A stretch of 16,564 nt of DNA from Elusimicrobiota bacterium. Lineage in GTDB: Bacteria > Elusimicrobiota > Elusimicrobia > Elusimicrobiales > UBA9959. The translations under genes and the position numbers were made by a program. The notes under the pieces were generated by a model that worked only from the letters and a program-made list of their open reading frames with translations, ran no database searches and was not told the DNA's origin. Positions 7,611 to 13,754 of the stretch are shown piece after piece. Location: contig DMES01000030.1 of NCBI GenBank assembly GCA_003450815.1, forward strand, positions 2,565 to 19,128, read 5' to 3'. How positions within the stretch are numbered: position 1 is the first letter of the stretch; each line of letters opens with the position of its first letter.

Positions 7611-7664
7611 GTAGTGGCAAAGCTTGCTTTGCCTATTTGCAGGCAGAGTAAACTCTGCCACTAC
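7611..7664. repeat. 54-bp double-hairpin palindromic element (REP/MITE-like)
   Basis: Outer 9-bp arms GTAGTGGCA (7611-7619) and TGCCACTAC (7656-7664) enclose two smaller perfect palindromes: GGCAAAGC-TT-GCTTTGCC (7616-7633) and GGCAGAGT-AA-ACTCTGCC (7642-7659), with 8 bp of spacer between. RNA or single-stranded DNA could fold as a 5-bp stem opening into two 8-bp hairpins, a three-way junction. It lies between bmpA and the ATPase gene in an otherwise tight operon. The symmetrical design suggests a dispersed repeat rather than a family-conserved site; only one copy is in this window. Confidence 0.75.
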
Positions 7665-7690
7665 ACACCAAACAAAAAAATATCAGTCCT

Positions 7691-8698
7691 TTATTTATTA
7701 GGCACTTTTATCTTTCCGGCTATTATAAGCTTTTTAAGTTCTTCTACTTTTTTTATTGTTTGCGGGGATATAATATCCTTATTGTGGTCGTCATATACAT
7801 ATCCCACGCCGTCATCGGCCAGACCGAATTCTTTAAGGCCGCCCTGGAATTTCCCTTCCAGGAAATCCTCTATTATTTTGTATACGGAAATGTCCACCTT
7901 TTTTATCATAGAGGTGAGAATACGTCCGGGAGCCTCAAAATACTGGTCCGAGTCAACGCCTATGGCGTAAATTTTCTTGTCCCGGGCGGCTTCAAAAACA
8001 CCGAGGCCTGTCGAACCGGAAGCGTGAAAAATGACATCGGCGCCCTTGCCCGCCTGCGAGAGGGCGAGCTCCTTGCCTTTGGCGGGATTTTTGAAAGCTT
8101 CGCCGGTGACCCCCGCGTAACCTATCAGCACCCGGCATTTCGGATTAATATGCTGGGCGCCCGCGCGGTAGCCGGCTTCAAATTTGTGGATAAGAGGTAT
8201 GTCCATGCCGCCCACGAAGCCTATTACATCGGTTTTGGTGGTAAGGGCGGCTATCGCGCCCACTAAAAAGCTGCCTTCCTCTTCACGGAATTTTATGGCC
8301 AGAACATTGTCGGGTATTTTTTTTGAAGGGTCAAGGGCGTAGTCTATGCAGGCGAATTTTTTATCAGGGAAATCCGCGGCCACAGTATTAATGTCGTCGG
8401 TAAAAAGAAAGCCTGTGCCGAAAACAAGGCCGTGCCTGCCGGAGGCCAGCTGTCTGAGCGCAGATTCTTTGTCCGCGCCCTCGCCAGGCTCTATGTAGTC
8501 AACCTGTACCGCAAGGTCTTTCTGAGCACGTTCAATACCGGCATAGGCGGAGTCGTTGAAAGATTTGTCTCCCCTGCCGCCCACATCAAAAACCAACCCC
8601 ACCGCCGGTTTTGATACATCCTCTTCTTTTCCGGGCGAGCAGGCGGCCGGCAAACAAAGCAGAACGGCAAGTGCGGCTGATTTAAATGGAATATTCAT
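7691..8698 (-). CDS. bmpA: BMP/PnrA-family nucleoside-binding lipoprotein of ABC transporter
   Basis: 335 residues. A lipoprotein signal peptide has its hydrophobic core at 8-19 and lipobox LPAAC with Cys20 as the lipidated residue. The mature protein has the Bmp/Med/PnrA signatures: GLVFDVGGRGDKSFNDSAY (34-52), VFGTGF (92-97), a GGMDIP turn (163-168) and GVDSDQ (247-252), which in this family line the purine-nucleoside site between two lobes. It captures substrate in the periplasm and hands it to the permeases. First gene of the operon; the next gene follows across a palindromic element, a common layout where binding protein is needed in excess. A TATAAT-like box and a short inverted repeat are upstream, with no clear Shine-Dalgarno. 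Substrate is inferred from family only. Confidence 0.92.
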   Translation of the reverse strand: MNIPFKSAALAVLLCLPAACSPGKEEDVSKPAVGLVFDVGGRGDKSFNDSAYAGIERAQKDLAVQVDYIEPGEGADKESALRQLASGRHGLVFGTGFLFTDDINTVAADFPDKKFACIDYALDPSKKIPDNVLAIKFREEEGSFLVGAIAALTTKTDVIGFVGGMDIPLIHKFEAGYRAGAQHINPKCRVLIGYAGVTGEAFKNPAKGKELALSQAGKGADVIFHASGSTGLGVFEAARDKKIYAIGVDSDQYFEAPGRILTSMIKKVDISVYKIIEDFLEGKFQGGLKEFGLADDGVGYVYDDHNKDIISPQTIKKVEELKKLIIAGKIKVPNK

Positions 8699-8707
8699 TA
8701 TAAGCTT

Positions 8708-8727
8708 GGATAACCTGAACCTTATCC
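8708..8727. promoter_or_regulatory. Short inverted repeat upstream of bmpA, possible operator
   Basis: GGATAA-CCTGAACC-TTATCC, perfect 6-bp arms with an 8-nt centre, located 10 bp upstream of the bmpA start and downstream of the -10-like box at 8746-8751. The position would suit a repressor site or a small 5'-leader hairpin. A 6-bp arm can arise by chance, so support is weak. Confidence 0.3.
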
Positions 8728-8745
8728 GCTATTACGATAGGATTA

Positions 8746-8751
8746 ATTATA
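8746..8751 (-). promoter_or_regulatory. Possible -10 box for the bmpA operon
   Basis: Read on the minus strand the bases are TATAAT, 48 bp before the bmpA start, in the most AT-rich stretch of the intergenic gap. A TTGTCT hexamer lies upstream but at 21 bp spacing, which is too long for a standard sigma-70 promoter, so only the -10 element is supported. Confidence 0.35.
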
Positions 8752-8817
8752 CTTTAATAATGCCACATATTTAGACAAGGAATAATCGCCGATTACACCA
8801 GACAGATCTCAGCTGAT

Positions 8818-10227
8818 TCATTTATTCAGAGGGATCACAATAACAGTCCCTGCTGTCACTCTGGCGGGGTCTTTGATGTTCGGGTTGGCATCCCGGATAA
8901 CAGACCACTTAAGTGGATCTCCGTAAAACTTCCTGGCAAGGCTCGCCAGACTATTCCCCTTCTGGATTACATACTTCGTGCCCCCGGCCTGCTGTTTCGT
9001 ATTCTGAACTTCTTCTTTCGGTTTGGGGCTTGCCGCCCACACAAGTTGCTTCAGTTCGTGTTTGTAAAGAAAGGAAGGCGTCTCGGTTAAAATCCAAACC
9101 TCTGAGCCGGTCAAAGCCAGGCCGACAGGCAGAGCTTTTTCAGCCAGCCATCCGGATATATCCAGCGTGTCCACCGGGGTCAGTTCCTTGTCCACCCGGT
9201 ACCTGCGTATGCTTTTTCCCTCTCGGTCAAGCACCCACAACAAATCATCCTTCCGCCATAGGCTTACAGGGTCCGTTTCCAGAAGTTGATAATGGATAAG
9301 TGCGGTTGCGTCGCCTTGAATATTTAGATATTTATACAGGCGCCGGGTTTTCTTGTCCGCTAACCAAAGCGAAGAGCCGTCCCAATAGACCGCGCTGGGA
9401 GAAGGGCCGGGAGTCGGGAATGATGCCAAAACGGCGAAAGTCTTGGGATCATGTTTGTAACAGCGGTGGTTGAAAGAATCCGTGCTCCAAAGGCAATTAT
9501 CCCCTGCGCTTAGGCCTGTCGTAAGTGAGTTGGGAAAAGCCTGTGGGAATTTGAGCCCATCGGCCGGATTCAATTCAAAAATCCGGCCATCCATCCAATC
9601 TACAGACAACCAGCGGTTGCCGTAATATACCAGACCCACCGGGTGTGCGGCAGAGAGCGTCAGCATATTTGACTCTTTTTGTTTTCCCGGAACTATAGGA
9701 GCGGTGGTGACATCGGCCTGTAGCGGGTCTACCGCGCTGGCCGCGACCGAGGGGGAATTCGTCTGTGTGGCGGACCTGTGTGCGGATTTGTCAATACTGA
9801 AAGGATTCTGGATGGCCACAAAGCCGGAGTAAATCCCTAACAGTCCCATGACGATGATTATAGACCACATTGCCCATGAAAATATTATCCATGAGAGCCG
9901 CCTCTCATCTTTGCCGGTGGCCTCTGGCGCCGTCATCCGGCCCTCCTCTGTCGTACTGGGGGGCATTGGCGCGCTGATCCGAACCGGCCGCATAGGCCCA
10001 TTCATCTTTCCTCTCGCATGTTGCAACCATTGTCTGAAATAGTTTATTTCCGCCTGAAGATTTTTAATATCCGATTCGGTCGTCAAGGTTTCCAATCGCC
10101 TCTTGAGTTCCACGTTCTCAATCTCCATCACTATAAGTCGTTCCAACAACTCGCGCAGAATCCCGCGAGCCGCGGCCAAATCGCGGATATTCTCTACGGG
10201 AGGAAGTTTTTGCGGCAGATAGTCCAT
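8818..10227 (-). CDS. Membrane protein with cytoplasmic coiled coil, periplasmic beta-propeller and C-terminal LysM
   Basis: 469 residues from the ATG at 10227, 4 bp after the response-regulator stop. An earlier in-frame start at 10326 would overlap that gene by 95 bp and adds an unconvincing basic leader, so it was rejected. Order: helical coiled coil (about 10-70), Pro-rich linker, one membrane helix (about 112-134, LSWIIFSWAM onward), low-complexity linker, a repeat region (about 190-400) with five LW/W-D-x-x-Y motifs spaced some 40-45 residues (for example CLWSTDSFNHRCYKHD and SLWLADKKTRRLYKY) that resembles YncE/SMP-30 propeller blades, and LysM (417-467, KYVIQKGNSLASLARKFYG). Likely topology is N-in, with propeller and LysM in the periplasm, the latter binding peptidoglycan. 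The LysM is close to that of the barrel protein in the same operon. Function unknown; it could link cytoplasmic signalling to the wall. Confidence 0.8.
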   Translation of the reverse strand: MDYLPQKLPPVENIRDLAAARGILRELLERLIVMEIENVELKRRLETLTTESDIKNLQAEINYFRQWLQHARGKMNGPMRPVRISAPMPPSTTEEGRMTAPEATGKDERRLSWIIFSWAMWSIIIVMGLLGIYSGFVAIQNPFSIDKSAHRSATQTNSPSVAASAVDPLQADVTTAPIVPGKQKESNMLTLSAAHPVGLVYYGNRWLSVDWMDGRIFELNPADGLKFPQAFPNSLTTGLSAGDNCLWSTDSFNHRCYKHDPKTFAVLASFPTPGPSPSAVYWDGSSLWLADKKTRRLYKYLNIQGDATALIHYQLLETDPVSLWRKDDLLWVLDREGKSIRRYRVDKELTPVDTLDISGWLAEKALPVGLALTGSEVWILTETPSFLYKHELKQLVWAASPKPKEEVQNTKQQAGGTKYVIQKGNSLASLARKFYGDPLKWSVIRDANPNIKDPARVTAGTVIVIPLNK

Positions 10228-10231
10228 GGTT

Positions 10232-10609
10232 TTATACCGGCTGCAAACCCAGTAACCTTTTAATGCGGGACACAAGTTCCGCCGGGGTATATGGTTTCGC
10301 GAGATAATCGTCCGCTCCGCTTGCAAATCCCATTGTTTCCTCTTCCGGCCTGCGTCTGACCGTTAACATTAAAACCGGCAGATGGGCCAGCCTGGAATTT
10401 TTTCTTATCCAGGATGCAAGTTGTCCGCCATCCATACCGGGAAGGTTCCAATCCAAAAGCGCCAGGTCCACGGAAGTCTTCTGGAGCAGCTCTCTACCCT
10501 GTGTTCCGTCCACAGCGAACAATACTTCAAAGCCGGCGCGCTTGAGAATGCGTCCCGCCAAATCGCGATATCCTTCCTCGTCTTCCACAACAAGAATTCT
10601 GCGCTTCAT
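10232..10609 (-). CDS. Single-domain (CheY-like) response regulator
   Basis: 125 residues, one receiver domain and nothing more. The acidic pocket is ED (9-10), phosphoacceptor D53 in LLDWNLPGMDG, the switch Thr is in MLTV (T83), and K105 is in LAKPYTPAEL. All catalytic residues are present. It should accept phosphate from the kinase encoded immediately upstream, whose stop overlaps this start (ATGA). A strong Shine-Dalgarno (GAGGTGAG) sits inside the kinase gene's last codons. With no DNA-binding or enzymatic output it must act by protein contact. The next gene's cytoplasmic coiled coil is one candidate partner, which is inference from position only. Confidence 0.93.
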   Translation of the reverse strand: MKRRILVVEDEEGYRDLAGRILKRAGFEVLFAVDGTQGRELLQKTSVDLALLDWNLPGMDGGQLASWIRKNSRLAHLPVLMLTVRRRPEEETMGFASGADDYLAKPYTPAELVSRIKRLLGLQPV

Positions 10610-12015
10610 TTGTTCTCACCTCTTAAAAAACGTTGAATAGGAATTGTGAAGTAAAATTCGCTTCCCTGCCCGGCTCGCGATTCCACTCCCACTTTTCCTC
10701 CGTGGCCTTCCACAATGCCCTTGCATATGGCAAGCCCCAGGCCCGTGCCCCGTTCCCCTTCCCGGCCTGACAGGCCTTTTGCCTGCTCAAATTTGCTGAA
10801 AATCCGGCTTCTGAATTCAGCGGAGATTCCGGGCCCGGTGTCTGTGACGGTTATGTATATCCATCCCTGCTGTTGAACTCTCGCGCCGACCGTTATTTTT
10901 CCGCCCGCCGGCGTGAATTTAAGAGCGTTCCCGGTTAAGTTGACTAAGACTTGGTGGATGCGCTCCGGATCCGCGCTGACCAGCGGCAGATTCTGCGAGA
11001 CCTGTTTGAATAAAACGATCTTTCTTTCTCTGGCTTTGGGAGCGAAGGATAGTAATACTTCGTCTATTATTTTGGAAAAAGAGACCTCTTGAAAATTCAG
11101 ATCCAGTCTTTTACGTTCTATTTTGGCCATATTGAGGAGATCGGAAATAAACCGGTTTAGCCTTAGAGAGCTGTTTTTTATGTGAGTCATGGAGGAAGTC
11201 CAGTCTGTTCTGTAATTTTCGGGAATTCCTTTAACCTCGCCCAAATCAGACAGTACCGCGTTCGCGTGCGACTCAATAATTCCTAAAGGAGAACGCAATT
11301 CATGGGTCGTGCCGGCGACAAAATCCTGCTTCATACGGTCAAGTTCTTTTAGATGACCGGCCATCTCCTGAAACGACCTTGACAGGTCGCCCAGTTCATC
11401 CCTGCGGTTTACGGTGGGCACAGGGGTATCAAGTTCCCCTTTTCCTATTTCACCGGCCACCATAGACAAAACTCTTATGGGGCCGGACAGGCTTTGGGCA
11501 AGCAGGAAAGATCCGATGAAACCTAAAACCAGCGCGCACAGTCCGATTATCGTGATGCGTTCTCTGACTTTGGACAGGGATGCCTGGAGGTAACTTTCCA
11601 TGCGATCCTTGTCAAATCCGACTTCCACACTGCCTAATGTCACTCCGTTGGAGGATACGGTCCGGCTGAGAAGTCGTACTTTTTCCGGCGGACTGATCTG
11701 AGTGCGCTCTATGCCCAGCAGGCTCATATCCAGGCCGGCCTGGATTTTACCTTCCGTGTCTACAATGCATAACCATCCTATTTCAGGGTGGGCCTGCGCG
11801 ATAAGCTTTAGGTAATTGACCATCAAAATCGGGTCCCAGGTGATATGGGCTTCCCGGACAATGCCGACGGTGTTTTCCAAAGCCGCTTCCTGGCGCTTAT
11901 CGGTTTCCCTGGTCAGGAACTGTCTCTCCATAGTGAGCAGGCTTAAGGCGACAAAAGCCAGTATGAACACTATGAGCAGGCTGATAGTGAGGAATAACTT
12001 GCTTCGCAGCCTCAT
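10606..12015 (-). CDS. Membrane sensor histidine kinase with HAMP domain
   Basis: 469 residues. First membrane helix at 7-28, extracytoplasmic sensor region of about 125 residues (30-152, PAS/Cache-like in size, no family recognised), second helix about 153-174, HAMP about 175-228, HisKA with the phospho-acceptor His238 in THELRSPLG, then HATPase with N-box NLTGNALKFTP (359-369), G1 DTGPG (392-396) and G2 GTGLGLAI (423-430). It senses an envelope signal and phosphorylates the downstream response regulator. The start overlaps the stop of the barrel-LysM gene by ATGA, and the stop overlaps the regulator start in the same way; CCGGAG lies 8 nt before the ATG. It is embedded among envelope-structure genes rather than beside a transcription factor. 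Confidence 0.93.
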   Translation of the reverse strand: MRLRSKLFLTISLLIVFILAFVALSLLTMERQFLTRETDKRQEAALENTVGIVREAHITWDPILMVNYLKLIAQAHPEIGWLCIVDTEGKIQAGLDMSLLGIERTQISPPEKVRLLSRTVSSNGVTLGSVEVGFDKDRMESYLQASLSKVRERITIIGLCALVLGFIGSFLLAQSLSGPIRVLSMVAGEIGKGELDTPVPTVNRRDELGDLSRSFQEMAGHLKELDRMKQDFVAGTTHELRSPLGIIESHANAVLSDLGEVKGIPENYRTDWTSSMTHIKNSSLRLNRFISDLLNMAKIERKRLDLNFQEVSFSKIIDEVLLSFAPKARERKIVLFKQVSQNLPLVSADPERIHQVLVNLTGNALKFTPAGGKITVGARVQQQGWIYITVTDTGPGISAEFRSRIFSKFEQAKGLSGREGERGTGLGLAICKGIVEGHGGKVGVESRAGQGSEFYFTIPIQRFLRGENK

Positions 12016-13754
12016 GGTTTAGTCTCCGGAATTGGGACCGTAATTTCAGGGATCTGAGGTATAATAACAACAGTCCTCTCGGGTATCCCAAGCTGATCGT
12101 TAATTTTGGGGTTGGCCTCCCGGATTATGGTCCATTTGTCCGGATCCCCATAAAACGCTTTGGCAAGACTCCGCAGGGTGTCTCCTTTTCTGGTCAGATA
12201 TCGTATACCCTGGACTTTGAGTGCCGGCTTCTGCCGCGCTTTCTCCTGCCCCAGCTCGGTTAATGTTCTTTCAAGGGATTTCTTTACCCACTCATTTAGC
12301 GGATCAAACTTCAGGCTTTCCTGGAAAGCCTGGACGGCTTTCTCAAGCTGGCGGTTGCTGTAATAACGCATTCCATCCCTGAAAAGTCCCTGAGCCTTTT
12401 CCGTGTCCGTGGAAATTCTACCAAATTCCGGATTCACTTGAATGGTTTCTGCCGCCTTTTGTTGTTTAGGCTTTTCGATCTGTTTCTTCAGGCTTTGTAT
12501 TTGTTCTTCCAGGTTCTGAATAATCCGGGATGTGGGCGGCTCAATGCTCGCTGTGGTTGTGGAGACAGAGGCCGGGATTTGCTTTTGTTTCTCAAGTTCT
12601 TTTTCAAGTCCTGTTACCTGATCCTGTAATTGCCGGGCTGTCAGTTCCGCCTGTGTAGCGCGTTGTTTTATTTTCTCTAATTCAGCGCCGAATGGAGCGT
12701 TCCCAATCGTCCAGGAAATCTTTTTGGGAACTGTCTTGCCGAATCGCGCGGAGAAGGATATCCGGTGGGTGCCATAGCTGTTCCCGAACGAGATGCCTGA
12801 AAGCGGCATCAGGAAGGAGTAATCCACCTGGAGATCATTAACGCGGTAACCCAGCCCCAGGGTAAACTGGCTGAAGGAACGGCTGCCGGTTGCCAACGAA
12901 CCTCTTATCGCGAGGCTGGAATTCTTCTTCGGACGCCACCATTTTTCGGCGCCGAAAACGGCCTGATAATCTCTGACTCCCCGTATAAATTCCTGGGTTC
13001 TGATTTCGGAGGCGAGTAAAAGCCCGGAGGTTCTGCGGGCGAGCCCGAGCCGGATCAGAGCCGGTACCCGGTCGCAATCCGCCAGGGAAACCTTCGGCTG
13101 GTTTATGTTCTGCAGAGATAACCCCAGGCTATAACCGGCCATCGGCTCATATAATATCCCCAGGTCCATGCCTATTCCGGCGGCGGTGTTTCCGTTCGCA
13201 AATACAGGGTCGGCATGGCCGGCCACGGAACCGTTGTTATTGTAATTAATTCCCGGCGCAGCTTCCGATATCTGAAGCTGTTTCAGAGCGGCGCCTATCG
13301 CCAGATTATCTTTCCAGATATAACCATATCCCATGGACAGTGTTTTTTCTTTATATAAACCCTCCAGTTGCGTCTCCATCCAGCCAAGTCCAAGGCTTCC
13401 GCGGTTATTTACCGTCCGGCCGTATAAGAGTTGTGAACTGAAGATGTTTGATCTGTCGTCCAGCCCCATGAAAAGTTTGCTGTAGGATGAACTGAACTCG
13501 TCGCGGTTCAGATAAGCCAGCCCCGCCGGATTATGGAGCAGGGAGTGCGCATCTCCGCCTATGGCCGCATAGGCTTCGCCCAGGCCGCTTTGGCGTGCGC
13601 CGGTATCCATGGTTTCAAAAGCCGCAAAAGAAAGCACAGGCAGTAGGCAGAAGGCAACAGCAGTAGACAGTAGGCGGCAGACAGCAGACAGCACTGACCA
13701 CCGACTTCTGGCTTCTGACTTCTGACTTCTGACTTCTGACGTTATCGTTCTCAT
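12012..13754 (-). CDS. PorV-like outer-membrane barrel fused to coiled coil, TPR and LysM
   Basis: 580 residues. Signal peptide 1-45 with core LLSTAVAFCLLPVLSFAA; residues 6-39 are encoded by a heptamer repeat. The barrel (about 46-340) opens with the family motif TGARQSGLGEAYAAIGGDAHSLLHNPAG and ends at THRISFSARFGK. Then come a coiled coil (356-392 and 410-432), a TPR-like pair of helices (about 450-503, YYSNRQLEKAVQAFQESLKF), and LysM (516-568, YLTRKGDTLRSLAKAFYG). The C-terminal part would hang in the periplasm and bind peptidoglycan, tying the barrel to the wall. The usual family protein ends after the barrel, so this is a fusion. ATGA overlap with the FN3 gene upstream and the kinase gene downstream. 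A role as anchor, transporter or cargo receptor for the FN3 protein is inferred from PorV biology. Confidence 0.85.
   Translation of the reverse strand: MRTITSEVRSQKSEARSRWSVLSAVCRLLSTAVAFCLLPVLSFAAFETMDTGARQSGLGEAYAAIGGDAHSLLHNPAGLAYLNRDEFSSSYSKLFMGLDDRSNIFSSQLLYGRTVNNRGSLGLGWMETQLEGLYKEKTLSMGYGYIWKDNLAIGAALKQLQISEAAPGINYNNNGSVAGHADPVFANGNTAAGIGMDLGILYEPMAGYSLGLSLQNINQPKVSLADCDRVPALIRLGLARRTSGLLLASEIRTQEFIRGVRDYQAVFGAEKWWRPKKNSSLAIRGSLATGSRSFSQFTLGLGYRVNDLQVDYSFLMPLSGISFGNSYGTHRISFSARFGKTVPKKISWTIGNAPFGAELEKIKQRATQAELTARQLQDQVTGLEKELEKQKQIPASVSTTTASIEPPTSRIIQNLEEQIQSLKKQIEKPKQQKAAETIQVNPEFGRISTDTEKAQGLFRDGMRYYSNRQLEKAVQAFQESLKFDPLNEWVKKSLERTLTELGQEKARQKPALKVQGIRYLTRKGDTLRSLAKAFYGDPDKWTIIREANPKINDQLGIPERTVVIIPQIPEITVPIPETKP
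13636..13740 (-). repeat. Heptanucleotide repeat element inside a gene, CAGAAGN type, coding for a signal peptide
   Basis: On the coding strand, 15 consecutive 7-bp units (105 bp): GTCAGAA four times, GCCAGAA, GTCGGTG, GTCAGTG, then the opposed-type units CTGTCTG twice, CCGCCTA, CTGTCTA, CTGCTGT, TGCCTTC, TGCCTAC, TGCCTGT. The first part matches the intergenic element at 3833-3943. Because 105 is a multiple of three the reading frame continues, giving a basic n-region (SEVRSQKSEARSR) and then a hydrophobic core. No alternative downstream start would leave a signal peptide. Confidence 0.85.

Noticed and set aside
7603..7620. TTG start for the ABC ATPase at 7620
   Set aside because: The codon lies inside the palindromic element; ATG starts at 7602 and 7563 are more plausible.
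8699..8817. Intrinsic terminator between the propeller/LysM gene and bmpA
   Set aside because: Only short palindromes are present and no stem followed by a T-run is found, so termination here cannot be supported.
10228..10326. Longer start for the propeller/LysM protein at 10326
   Set aside because: It would overlap the response-regulator gene by 95 bp and adds 33 residues with no domain character. The ATG at 10227 fits the tight operon spacing.
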